Origin: Gemmatimonas sp. UBA7669
GTDB lineage: Bacteria; Gemmatimonadota; Gemmatimonadetes; Gemmatimonadales; Gemmatimonadaceae
DNA: 64,000 nt
Assembly: GCF_002483225.1 (NCBI RefSeq)
Contig: NZ_DLHL01000006.1
Coordinates: forward strand, 1 to 64,000
Direction of reading: 5' to 3'
The notes beneath the pieces are model-generated. The model worked only from the letters and a program-made list of their open reading frames with translations. It made no database searches and was not told the DNA's origin. The translations under genes were made by a program, and so were the position numbers. Of the stretch, positions 44,799-52,884 are shown in pieces. Positions within the stretch are counted from its first letter, which is position 1. The number at the start of each line of letters is the position of its first letter.

Positions 44799-46252
44799 CG
44801 CGTTGCCGCTGACTGGTTGTACGACGCGGCCAGCAACTCGATGGGATGTTTGACGACCACACTCGAGCCGGCGAGGTGCAGGCCCGCGCCAATCTGCATG
44901 AGGCACCCGGGATTGCCGGTGGCCAGCACCTCGGCGTGCGTTTCGGCAATGCGCTGCAGCTTGGGGGCCAGCACGGCGTCTGATGTATCGGGCTCGACGA
45001 GATTGTAGATGCCCGCACTCCCGCAGCATTGATCGGCGTCTTCGAGCGGCACGAGCTCGAGACCCGAAATGTGCTCGAGCACGGCCAGCGGCTGACGCAC
45101 GACACGCTGCGCATGCATCTGATGACAGGGCGGGTCGTGGGTGACACGCAGCGGCAACGCGGTGCTGCCGGTCTTTGGGCCAACCGATGCGAGCCACTCA
45201 CTCACGTCGCGGGTCTTTTGTGCAACGCGCGTGGCGCGTTCGGCCCAGGACGGGTCGTCGTGCAGCAGATGGCCGTACTGCTTGAGCATGGCGCCACACC
45301 CGGCCGCGTTGACGATGATGACGTCGGGGTTGCTGCGCTCGAAGGCGGCGATGTTGGCGCGGGCGAGGGCGCGCGCGCCGTCCATGTCGCCGGCGTGAGC
45401 GTGCAGAGCGCCGCAGCAGCGCTGGCCTTTCGTGTCGATGCACTTGGCACCGTTGGCTTGGACGGCGGTCTGGGTGTCGTGGTTGATGTGGTTCAGCAGA
45501 CCGTGCATGACACAACCTTCCAACAGCGAAACAGCGATAGCCGTGTCACGGAAGCCGTTGGCGGAGGAAACAGCGATAGCCGTGTCGCGGAAGCCGTTGC
45601 TTGCAGCAACTCCGGAAGCCGTAGAGTGGGAGCCGCTCGAGGACGGCACTGCGGTAGCTGAAGGGCGGGAGCCGTGGGTGCGCGTGAGTGGCGTTGGTCG
45701 TGTGCTGGCCAACATCGCGAGGGGAAAGCCAAGACGGCGCGGCAGTTTTGGCGCGAGCCAAGCGGGCAGGCGCGTGTCGCGAAAGAGGCGCGCCGCGAAC
45801 AACACCGTATGCAACAGCGCGTGCATGCGGAACACACGCAGAATGACGCGTGCCACCAGTGGCAGGCCACGCAGCGGCGCGAGCGTGGCGCGTGTGGCTT
45901 CGATCAGCTCGCCATAGGGCACACCCGACGGACAGGCGGTTTCGCAGGCGCGGCAGCCGAGGCAGCGATCGAAGTGCGCGCCCACCTCGGGGTCGGTGGG
46001 GGCGATGTCGCCGTCGAGCAAACGACGCATGAGCACGAGACGACCACGCGGTGAGTCGTTCTCGTCCTCGAGGTTCACATACGTGGGACAGGCCTGCAGA
46101 CAGAAGCCGCAGTGCACGCAGGCATCGAGGCCCTTGGCGGCATCGGCCAGCGGCGTATGCGGCAGGGCACAGGGACTGGGCGCGACGTTGGCTGACACGA
46201 TGTTGGCTGACACGATGTTCGCTGACACGATGTTGGCTGACACGTTGCTCAT
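44795..46252 (-). CDS. glcF: Glycolate oxidase iron-sulfur subunit, with repeat insertions
   Basis: A 485-residue GlcF. There are two 4Fe-4S clusters (CVHCGFCLQACPTY and CLGCRACETACPSG) and two CCG-type domains (QRCCGALHAHAGD and DQCCGSAGIYNL). With GlcD and GlcE it oxidises glycolate to glyoxylate and passes electrons on. Two oddities are visible: the N-terminus has four VSANI-type pentapeptides from a 15-base tandem repeat (46187-46246), and the linker before the first CCG domain carries two 13-residue repeats (NGFRDTAIAVS) from a 39-base tandem repeat at 45529-45606. Both are in frame and avoid cofactor domains. Confidence 0.88.
   Translation of the reverse strand: MSNVSANIVSANIVSANIVSANVAPSPCALPHTPLADAAKGLDACVHCGFCLQACPTYVNLEDENDSPRGRLVLMRRLLDGDIAPTDPEVGAHFDRCLGCRACETACPSGVPYGELIEATRATLAPLRGLPLVARVILRVFRMHALLHTVLFAARLFRDTRLPAWLAPKLPRRLGFPLAMLASTRPTPLTRTHGSRPSATAVPSSSGSHSTASGVAASNGFRDTAIAVSSANGFRDTAIAVSLLEGCVMHGLLNHINHDTQTAVQANGAKCIDTKGQRCCGALHAHAGDMDGARALARANIAAFERSNPDVIIVNAAGCGAMLKQYGHLLHDDPSWAERATRVAQKTRDVSEWLASVGPKTGSTALPLRVTHDPPCHQMHAQRVVRQPLAVLEHISGLELVPLEDADQCCGSAGIYNLVEPDTSDAVLAPKLQRIAETHAEVLATGNPGCLMQIGAGLHLAGSSVVVKHPIELLAASYNQSAATR
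45521..45680. repeat. Degenerate palindromic element, copy C (inside glcF)
   Basis: Two tandem 39-base units (45529-45567 and 45568-45606) contain AACAGCGATAGCCG and CGGAAGCCGTTG modules like those in copies D-F, followed by a third worn unit to about 45680. The core stem and right arm are not preserved. It is read in frame within glcF. Confidence 0.75.
46187..46246. repeat. 15-bp tandem repeat at the start of glcF
   Basis: Four near-identical units of GTTGGCTGACACGAT (46187-46201, 46202-46216, 46217-46231 with one change, 46232-46246 partly changed). They encode the repeated VSANI at the N-terminus of GlcF. Confidence 0.9.
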
Positions 46253-46262
46253 GGATTGATGC

Positions 46263-47507
46263 TCATGGCGTCTGCACTACGGCGTCGTGCAGCAACTCGG
46301 GCGCCACGCGCCATGGGCTGCAGAGCCCTGCCGGGTCGAATCGTGCCTTCACCTGCTGATCGAGAGCGGAACGCGGTGCGGGCACGGCGCGCCCCTGATC
46401 CCATGCCATGCTGATGCGATGCAGTGCGCCCTGCGCGGCGGCGTGGTGGTAGAGCAGATCGAGTTGTGTGTCCAGCGATTCGTGCGAGGCGTGATCACGC
46501 GGTACGACCAGTCGCAGGCCGCCGCGCTCCACGTGATACTGCCAGGAGGCATTCGTGAACGTGCGGTGTACGGCCTGCACAAAGGGCAGGGCGTCGCTTC
46601 GCGGCGTGCGGAGTCGCATCACGGCGGCGTCGACCGGCGTGTGACGCAGGCCGTCCAGTGGCGAGGGATCGTTGGCGCTACCCGATGCTCCGCTGTTGGC
46701 GTCCACGTTGGCGTCCACGTTGGCGTCGATGGCACCCAGGTCCTCCACGTCAGACGGGCTCACGCCCGCGAGTGCGGCGAGATGCGCACGCAGCGCCTGC
46801 ACACGCGCAGCGTTGCCGCTCACGCGCGCCCAGAGAGTGAGCGGCTGACCTGGCGTGTGGCAGAGCAGCATGGGCAGCGGCGCACGCTGCGCGATGAGCG
46901 CGGGCAGGCAGGTGGCCAACGCGTTCACCACGGGCTGCTCGAGCGTCACGCGCATGAGCTGATCATGCGGCGGCCTGGCATGCAGACGCAGACTGAGTTG
47001 CGTGATGATGCCCAAGGTGCCGTGCGCGCCGGTGAAGAGGCGCACGAGATCAAAGCCGGCCACGTTCTTCACCACGCGGCCACCGGCACGCAGCACCTCA
47101 CCCGTGCCGTCCACCACCTCGAGTCCCAGCACGAGATCTCGCATGAGCAGATCGCCGAGTGCGAGTGGTGCAGTGGCGGCGGTGGATGCCATGGCGCCCA
47201 GGGTGCTCTCTTCGCTGCCATAGGGCGCCAGCGCAAACATCTGCCCATGTGCGGCCGTGACCTGCGTGAGTTCACGCCAGGTCATGCCGGCGCCCACGGT
47301 AATGACCAGGTCCCCGGGTTCGTATTCCACCACGTTGGCGTGATGTGCACGTACCGACACCGGCGTGGCGTCGGCAAAGGGGCCGCCACCGTGCCGCCAG
47401 GTGCCGGAGCCCAGGGGGCGGAAGCTACGCTGGCTTTCGAGGTGGTCACGCACGATGTGGGCAACGGGCGTGACGGCATGCGTTGTTGCAGACATCACGT
47501 CAGTCAT
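46263..47507 (-). CDS. glcE: Glycolate oxidase FAD-binding subunit GlcE
   Basis: A 414-residue FAD-linked oxidase subunit: VRAHHANVVEYEPGDLVITVGAGMTWREL for the PCMH-type FAD domain, STLGAMASTAATAPLALG, and RVVKNVAGFDLVRLFTGAHGTLGIITQLSLRL. The ATG at 47507 overlaps the stop of glcD (ATGA); sequence to 47603 has no similarity. A 12-base triplet repeat (46695-46730) gives NVDANVDAN near residue 265. It lies 10 bases before glcF, making a glcD-glcE-glcF operon. Confidence 0.9.
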   Translation of the reverse strand: MTDVMSATTHAVTPVAHIVRDHLESQRSFRPLGSGTWRHGGGPFADATPVSVRAHHANVVEYEPGDLVITVGAGMTWRELTQVTAAHGQMFALAPYGSEESTLGAMASTAATAPLALGDLLMRDLVLGLEVVDGTGEVLRAGGRVVKNVAGFDLVRLFTGAHGTLGIITQLSLRLHARPPHDQLMRVTLEQPVVNALATCLPALIAQRAPLPMLLCHTPGQPLTLWARVSGNAARVQALRAHLAALAGVSPSDVEDLGAIDANVDANVDANSGASGSANDPSPLDGLRHTPVDAAVMRLRTPRSDALPFVQAVHRTFTNASWQYHVERGGLRLVVPRDHASHESLDTQLDLLYHHAAAQGALHRISMAWDQGRAVPAPRSALDQQVKARFDPAGLCSPWRVAPELLHDAVVQTP

Positions 47508-48901
47508 CGCACCACACCCGCCCATTCGCGGCAGCTGTGCACGGGCACGACCTTGCCGGGATTGGCACGGCGATCGGGGTCGAAGACCGAGCGCAAGCGA
47601 CACATGGCATCGAGTGTGGGTGCGTCGAAGAGTCGGTCCATGTAGCCGATCTTGTCGAGGCCCACCCCGTGTTCACCCGTAATGGTGCCGCCGGCATCGA
47701 TGCAGGTCTGCATGATGTCCTTCATGGCCGCATGCACGCGGGCGTCCTGTTGGGCATCGCGCGCGTCGTAGGGAATGTTGGGATGCAGGTTGCCGTCGCC
47801 GGCGTGAAACACGTTGCACACCTTCACCCCGTGCCGGATGCCAATGGCCTCGATGCGTTCCAGCACCTCGGGCAGTCGGGTGCGTGGCACGACGGCGTCC
47901 TGCACCACGAGCGACGGCGCGATGCGGCCCATGGCACCAAAGGCCTTCTTGCGGCCCTGCCAGAGTCGCATGCGGTCGGCGGGCTCGGTGGCGACTCGTA
48001 CGGCGCGCGCGCCGTTGGCCATGCAGGCCTCGCGTATGATGGCCACGTCCTCGTCCAGACCCGCGTCAGGGCCATCCACTTCACAGAGCAGGATGGCTGC
48101 GGCATCGACGGGATAGCCGGCGGCATAGATGCTGGCTTCGACGGCGCGGATGGTGGCGTTGTCCATCATCTCGAGCGCCGCCGGTACAATGCCGCTGGCA
48201 ATGATGCGCGAGACGGCGCGTGCCGCGTCGGTGACCTGCGAGAAGTCGGCCAGCAGGGTATGCACGGCGTCGGGCAGCGGCACGAGGCGCACGGTGACCT
48301 GCGTGGCCACGCCAAAGCAGCCTTCACTGCCCACGAAGGTGCCGAGCAGGTCGTAGCCTTCACTTTCGCCGTGGGCGTCACCAAGGCGTACCAGCGAGCC
48401 ATCGGGCAGCAGCACTTCGCACTCGAGCACGTGATTGAGGGTGACGCCGTACTTGAGGCAGTGTGGTCCACCGGCGTTTTCGGCCACGTTGCCGCCAATG
48501 GTGCAGACCGTCTGGCTGCTGGGGTCGGGCGCGTAGTGCAGGCCGAACTTGACGGTCTCGCGCGACAGCCGCGCATTGACGACGCCGGGCTCCACGCGCG
48601 CGAGTCGGTTGACCGGGTCGACGTCGAGAATGCGCGTGAGGCGATTGAGGCCGATGAGCACGACGCCGTCGGCGAGGGCGCCGCCTGAGAGCCCGGTGCC
48701 GGCGCCGCGGGGCACGAAGGGGGTGCCGGTGCGGGCGAGTTCACGCACCACGGCAATCAGTTCTTCGCGTGTGCCCGGGAAGACGGCCAGCGACGGGGTG
48801 GCGTGGTAGCCGGGCAGACCGTCGGCATCGTAGGGGGCGAGGGCGGCGGGGCGGGACTTGACCCAGCGTTCCCCGACGATGGAGGACAAACGATTGCGCA
48901 T
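47504..48901 (-). CDS. glcD: Glycolate oxidase subunit GlcD
   Basis: A 465-residue FAD-linked oxidase: TGTPFVPRGAGTGLSGGAL and QTVCTIGGNVAENAGGPHCLKYGVT are the FAD-binding blocks, and VFHAGDGNLHPNIPYDARD with GEHGVGLDKIGYM forms the C-terminal catalytic part. It oxidises glycolate or D-lactate-like acids. I took the ATG at 48901; the 17 extra codons to 48952 are read from the edge of palindromic copy D and have no similarity. It is first in the glcDEF set. Confidence 0.93.
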   Translation of the reverse strand: MRNRLSSIVGERWVKSRPAALAPYDADGLPGYHATPSLAVFPGTREELIAVVRELARTGTPFVPRGAGTGLSGGALADGVVLIGLNRLTRILDVDPVNRLARVEPGVVNARLSRETVKFGLHYAPDPSSQTVCTIGGNVAENAGGPHCLKYGVTLNHVLECEVLLPDGSLVRLGDAHGESEGYDLLGTFVGSEGCFGVATQVTVRLVPLPDAVHTLLADFSQVTDAARAVSRIIASGIVPAALEMMDNATIRAVEASIYAAGYPVDAAAILLCEVDGPDAGLDEDVAIIREACMANGARAVRVATEPADRMRLWQGRKKAFGAMGRIAPSLVVQDAVVPRTRLPEVLERIEAIGIRHGVKVCNVFHAGDGNLHPNIPYDARDAQQDARVHAAMKDIMQTCIDAGGTITGEHGVGLDKIGYMDRLFDAPTLDAMCRLRSVFDPDRRANPGKVVPVHSCREWAGVVR

Positions 48902-48913
48902 GCGGCGGAATCT

Positions 48914-49130
48914 ACAACAGCAGACAGCGACGGCCTTACCGCGAAACGGCAAACCGCGATAGCCGTGGTTCGGAAGCCTTTACGCCAGAAGCCTGAAAGG
49001 CAGAAGCCCCAACTGCAGGACTGCAGTCGGGGCTTCCGGGGTGTGGCTTCTGAGGTAATGGCTTCTGGCGTAAAGGCTGCCGCCGTTTGCCGTTTCGCTG
49101 TTTGCTGTGCCGCAGTTTGCAGTCGCTGTT
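48914..49130. repeat. Palindromic 15-bp-unit element, copy D
   Basis: A long inverted repeat between glcD and the receiver gene. The core stem is 49003-49018 against 49021-49036 (15 of 16 pairs, two-base loop). GCCTTTACGCCAGAAGCC near 48976-48993 pairs perfectly with the right arm near 49060-49077. AACGGCAAACCGCGATAGCCG units lie in the left arm and their complements in the right. It must contain or separate the promoter of glcDEF from the upstream receiver gene. Confidence 0.92.
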
Positions 49131-49513
49131 CAAACCCCTCGGACTGTCGCCACCATATCGCGGAGCGTTGCCAGGTCGAACGGCTTTTGCAGCACGTAGG
49201 GGTGTTCCGCCATCACCGACCCTGCCGGCGCATCCGCCACCGCGTCGCCGGTGGTGAGGATGATGCGCTGGGCAAGGTCCGGACGCTCGGTGCGCAGCAG
49301 CCCCAGGACGGCCTCGCCGCTCAGGTGCGGCAGGTGCAGGTCGCACACCACGACCTCGTAGCGCTGGTCCTCGGCGTCGGGACTTTCGCGCAACATGCGC
49401 AGCGCGACTTCACCGTCATCGGCTTCGTCCACCTGATACTGTTGGCGTTCGAACCACCGTTTGAGGGCGAACCGTATCCCGGCTTCATCATCCACGATCA
49501 ACGCACGAGGCAC
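49130..49513 (-). CDS. Single-domain response regulator (receiver only)
   Basis: A 127-residue receiver: ALIVDDEAGIRFALKRWFE holds the acidic pair, YEVVVCDLHLPHLSGE the phosphoacceptor Asp, IILTTGD the Thr and YVLQKPFDL the Lys. No output domain is present, so it works by protein contact or phosphotransfer, as CheY- and Spo0F-like proteins do. I used the GTG at 49513 just before similarity begins; an upstream ATG at 49606 is possible. Its last codon abuts repeat copy D. Confidence 0.85.
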   Translation of the reverse strand: MPRALIVDDEAGIRFALKRWFERQQYQVDEADDGEVALRMLRESPDAEDQRYEVVVCDLHLPHLSGEAVLGLLRTERPDLAQRIILTTGDAVADAPAGSVMAEHPYVLQKPFDLATLRDMVATVRGV

Positions 49514-49664
49514 TGCACTACTCCGCTTGAAACAGGAAACGGCGACTGCCCGTTCGTCCGGGTGCCGCCGTTCCTGAAAGTTAGACGAATGCGGAAATCC
49601 GCACAACGCAATGACTTACGGATGAGCTCGCTTTAACCGTCGCGCTCAAAACAGATGAGCTGGC

Positions 49665-50573
49665 TTACGCCGCGCCCCAGAACCCGGCCAGCGCGCGCCC
49701 GTCAGGCGACTCGCGCAGCTTCTCGAAGGCCCGCTCGCGGATCTGCCGGATGCGCTCACGGGTGACACCCATGAGGGCCCCGATGCGCTCGAGGGTCATG
49801 GCTTCCGCCCCTTCGTCGAGCCCGTAATAGAGGTACAGGATCTTGCGCTCACGCGGCGTGAGGTACTTGCGGAACACACGGTCGATGAACTCGCGCATGA
49901 GCCGGAAGTCGGTGCCTTCCTCAATGTCGGCGTGGGTCTCGCCGGCAAAGCGCTCACCCAGAGTGGAGGCCTCACGGTCCTGACGGTCGATGGGCGCGTC
50001 GAGTGAGACTTCGGTGCTGGAGATCTGTCGTGCCTGCCGCACCTGCTCGAGGGGCTCGCCGAGGAGCTTGGCCATTTCCTCGTCGGTGGGCTCGCGGTTC
50101 AGGACCTGCGAGAGCACCATCTCGCCGCGCGCGAGGCGAATGAGTTGCGAGTTCTGGTTGAGCGGGATGCGCACGCTGCGTGTCTGCTCGGCCAGCGCCT
50201 TGAGCACCGCCTGACGCACCCACCACACGGCGTAGGAGATGAACTTGACGCCCTGGTCGGGATCGAACTTGCGCACGGCCTTGAGCAGGCCTTCGTTGCC
50301 GATGGCCACGAGTTCGGAGAGGTCGAGACCGTGTCCCTGATACTTCTTCACGTAGCTGATCACGAAACGCAGATTGGCCGTGACGAGCCGTTCGGCGGCG
50401 GATTCGTCACCCTTCTGGGCAAGGCGAGCCAGACGCCGCTCTTCGGCGGCATCGGTGATCAGCGGCAGCTTCTGAATGTCGTGGAGGTACTGATCGAAGG
50501 CGGTGGAAGGAGCGGAACGGAAGAAGCCCTTCGCGCGAGCTTCGGGTGTCCTGGTCGCAGCTGCTGCCTGCAT
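49665..50573 (-). CDS. RNA polymerase sigma factor (sigma-70 family, RpoD/RpoS-like)
   Basis: A 302-residue sigma factor with region 1.2 (FDQYLHDIQKLPLIT), region 2 (LVTANLRFVISYVKKYQ, GLDLSELVAIGNEGLLKAVRKFD, FISYAVWWVRQAVLKAL), region 3, and a region 4 helix-turn-helix (MTLERIGALMGVTRERIRQIRERAFEKLR). It lacks the N-terminal region 1.1, so it is either a short primary factor or a group 2 sigma. The ATG at 50573 has GAGG four bases upstream; sequence further upstream is leader. A strong -35/-10 pair lies 64 to 92 bases before it. Confidence 0.92.
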   Translation of the reverse strand: MQAAAATRTPEARAKGFFRSAPSTAFDQYLHDIQKLPLITDAAEERRLARLAQKGDESAAERLVTANLRFVISYVKKYQGHGLDLSELVAIGNEGLLKAVRKFDPDQGVKFISYAVWWVRQAVLKALAEQTRSVRIPLNQNSQLIRLARGEMVLSQVLNREPTDEEMAKLLGEPLEQVRQARQISSTEVSLDAPIDRQDREASTLGERFAGETHADIEEGTDFRLMREFIDRVFRKYLTPRERKILYLYYGLDEGAEAMTLERIGALMGVTRERIRQIRERAFEKLRESPDGRALAGFWGAA

Positions 50574-50636
50574 ACGTCCTCGCCGAACGTGTCCAGATGT
50601 CCGAGCGCAGTGGGCCCGGAAGGAGGTGGGAGCGCC

Positions 50637-50665
50637 ACTATACGACACGGGTTCCGGGCGGTCAA
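50637..50665 (-). promoter_or_regulatory. Sigma-70 promoter of the sigma factor gene
   Basis: On the minus strand TTGACC (50665-50660) and TATAGT (50642-50637) are separated by exactly 17 bases. Each box matches consensus at five of six positions. This is the clearest sigma-70 promoter in the window. Confidence 0.8.
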
Positions 50666-50769
50666 TGAAAATTTTCGCGATGGCGCAAATGGGACAGTCC
50701 GGCGCCACCTTTGTGACATTTCTTGTGGTATTGCCTCAGTAATAAGGCGCTTGGCTGCCTTGGGTTGGT

Positions 50770-50921
50770 TTAACTGCTTTGTCGCGGATGACACGGATGG
50801 GGCGGAAACCGCACGGATCAAGCGGTCTGGATAAACCGCATTGTTTGGAAGCGAGGTGATTTCAATGCAGTGATCCGTGCGGTTTCCGCCCCATCCGCGT
50901 CATCCGCGACAAGGCAGTTCA
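50770..50921. repeat. Long hairpin of the CCGCGGATGAC type
   Basis: Left arm 50770-50820 pairs with right arm 50871-50921 at 48 of 51 positions around a 50-base loop. Arms contain TTGTCGCGGATGAC and GGGCGGAAACCGCACGGATC. One arm is nearly repeated at 43985-44037. It sits between aroB (upstream) and the sigma factor gene, so it may terminate aroB. Confidence 0.93.
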
Positions 50922-50964
50922 ATCGGCCCATCCTACTCGCGAACTCAGCGACTCGACACGGCAG

Positions 50965-52077
50965 TCAGATCGCGTCGAGGGCCTGTCGAACGAGGGCGTC
51001 GGACACGGGGCGCGACCAGCGCCCGTCGCCCGGGTCCATTTCGCCCAAGGCCACGGGCAGGGCGTAGCGGGCGGCGCCGGCGCGGGCCTTCTTGTCGCCA
51101 TGGGTCTCGGCCAGCACAGCGTCCCGGCTCACTCCTGCGGGCATCACGGTGGGCAGCCCCACCGCGGCCACGGCCTCGCGTATGCGAGCGGCCAGCGGCT
51201 CACGCGCCACACCCGCGAGTTCCGCGAGCTGGGCTTCGGCAATCATGCCCAGAGCCACCGCGTCGCCATGCGGCAGTTGATAGTCGAGCTGCTTTTCGAT
51301 GGCGTGGGCAATGGTGTGCCCGAAGTTGAGCACCTGCCGCTTGCCACCTTCGCGTGCGTCTTCTGCCACGACGGCGGCCTTGATGCGCACGCTCTCGGCC
51401 ACCAGCGGCGTGAGGGCTGCAGCTCGCGATCGGTCATCAAGTTCGGCGAGCCGACTTCCCGTGTCCTGCACCCGTACGAAGTAGTCCGCGTCGGTCAGCA
51501 CGCCGTGCTTGAGCATCTCGGCCAGCCCGGTGCGCAGCACTTCGGGCGGCAGGGTGTTCAGCACCTCGGTGTCCATGACCACCGCGGCCGGGTCATGAAA
51601 CGCGCCCACGAGATTTTTGCCGGCCGGTGTGTCGACGGCCGTCTTGCCGCCCACGGCGGCGTCCACCATGGCCAGCAGCGTGGTGGGGATTTGCACGACG
51701 GGCACGCCACGCATGAAGGTGGCGGCGACAAAACCGGCGAGGTCACCCACCACCCCACCGCCCAGTGCGAGGATGGTCGTGTCGCGTCCCGCGCCCCAGG
51801 CCAGCAGCTCGTCGCTGAGCCGCGCCCACTCGGCGCGCGTCTTGTGCTGCTCGCCGGCGGGCAGCGTGAGCAAGCTGACACGCTCGGCCGGCGCAATGGC
51901 TTGCAGCGCCGCCATGACGCGCGCGGCATGATGCGGGGCGACGACGTCGTCACAGATGACGGCATAACGATGCGCGGGCGCGTGCTGCTGCACGATGTGG
52001 CCGAGCGCACTGAGCGCGCCCGGTGCGCAGTACACCGGGTAGGACAGCGGCAGGGGCGTGAGCGGTGCCACGTCCAC
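50965..52077 (-). CDS. aroB: 3-dehydroquinate synthase
   Basis: A 370-residue AroB, the second step of the shikimate pathway, which converts DAHP to 3-dehydroquinate with NAD and zinc. Visible motifs: ALGGGVVGDLAGFVAATFMRGV for NAD binding, IPTTLLAMVDAAVGGKTAVDTPAGKNLVGAFHDP, and RQVLNFGHTIAHAIE with zinc histidines; HGDAVALGM follows. It starts 5 bases after the PduO-type gene, which is therefore probably in the same operon. Confidence 0.97.
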   Translation of the reverse strand: MDVAPLTPLPLSYPVYCAPGALSALGHIVQQHAPAHRYAVICDDVVAPHHAARVMAALQAIAPAERVSLLTLPAGEQHKTRAEWARLSDELLAWGAGRDTTILALGGGVVGDLAGFVAATFMRGVPVVQIPTTLLAMVDAAVGGKTAVDTPAGKNLVGAFHDPAAVVMDTEVLNTLPPEVLRTGLAEMLKHGVLTDADYFVRVQDTGSRLAELDDRSRAAALTPLVAESVRIKAAVVAEDAREGGKRQVLNFGHTIAHAIEKQLDYQLPHGDAVALGMIAEAQLAELAGVAREPLAARIREAVAAVGLPTVMPAGVSRDAVLAETHGDKKARAGAARYALPVALGEMDPGDGRWSRPVSDALVRQALDAI

Positions 52078-52082
52078 TGCTG

Positions 52083-52628
52083 TTACCAGGTCACCTCACC
52101 GGCACCGGCGCGCTTGTTGGCGACGCGGGCCAGCATGAAGAGCAGGTCGGAAAGGCGATTGAGATAGATGATGACGAGGTGCGGCAGCTCGACGGTGCTG
52201 GCGAGATGCACGACACGACGCTCGGCGCGACGACACACGGTGCGGGCCACATGCAGCGCGGCGGCCTTGGGGGTGCCACCCGGAATGATGAAGCTGCGCA
52301 GGGGCTCGAGTTCGGACTCGCAGGCATCGATGGCGCGCTCGAGTTCCGCGATGCGTCCGTCGTCGATGCGGGCCTTGGCGAGCTGCTCGCGCATTTTTTC
52401 GTGATCAGGCGTGGCCAGCAGGGCGCCAATGGCAAAGAGATCGCGCTGAATGGGCACGAGGACTTCGTCGATGCGCGGCATCATGTCGATGCTGCGGGCG
52501 AGGCCGAGGGAGGCATTGAGCTCGTCGACGTCGCCATAGGCTTCGACGCGGGGATGGTCCTTGCCCACGCGCCCGCCGCCGAAGAGGGCGGTACCCCCTT
52601 CGTCTCCAGTCCGGGTATAGATCTTCAT
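52083..52628 (-). CDS. PduO-type cob(I)alamin adenosyltransferase
   Basis: A 181-residue trimeric adenosyltransferase: KIYTRTGDEGGTALFGGGRV is the ATP-binding N-terminus, VEAYGDVDELNASLG follows, and VCRRAERRVVHLAS with a C-terminal YLNRLSDLLFMLAR are the usual conserved helices. It makes adenosylcobalamin from ATP and reduced cobalamin. MetH at 25308 also needs B12, though in the methyl form. The ATG at 52628 is the natural start; the element copy E begins 20 bases upstream. Confidence 0.95.
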   Translation of the reverse strand: MKIYTRTGDEGGTALFGGGRVGKDHPRVEAYGDVDELNASLGLARSIDMMPRIDEVLVPIQRDLFAIGALLATPDHEKMREQLAKARIDDGRIAELERAIDACESELEPLRSFIIPGGTPKAAALHVARTVCRRAERRVVHLASTVELPHLVIIYLNRLSDLLFMLARVANKRAGAGEVTW

Positions 52629-52647
52629 GTCTGGCAAGGTAATTGGG

Positions 52648-52884
52648 GGGGGAACGGCGAACGGCGGAACAGCGAACTGCGACAGCCAACCGCGGAACAG
52701 CCAACCGCGATAGCCTTCGCGCCGGAAGCCTTTGCGCCGGAAGCGCTACCGCAGGAGCCCCAACTGCCGGGCTGCGGTTGGGGCTTCTGGTCTATGGCTT
52801 CTGGCGTCAAGGCTTCCGAGGCACGGCTATCGCGGTTGGCCGTTTCGCGGTTGGCTATTCCGCGGTTTGCCATTCCGCCGTTCC
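52648..52884. repeat. Palindromic 15-bp-unit element, copy E
   Basis: A palindrome with left-arm 15-base units (GGAACAGCCAACCGC type, about 52651-52713), CGGAAGCC modules, a core AGCCCCAACtGC / GCgGTTGGGGCT (52756-52767 with 52774-52785) and a matching right arm with GGTTGGCCGTTTCGC and GGTTGGCTATTCCGC. Its right end supplies the last codons of the four-helix-bundle gene. Confidence 0.92.

Noticed and set aside
44229..45197. A longer 322-codon version of the HAD-like gene
   Set aside because: The first 130 codons are Arg/Ala-rich and overlap glcF in another frame, with no similarity. The GTG overlapping the glcF stop is a natural start.
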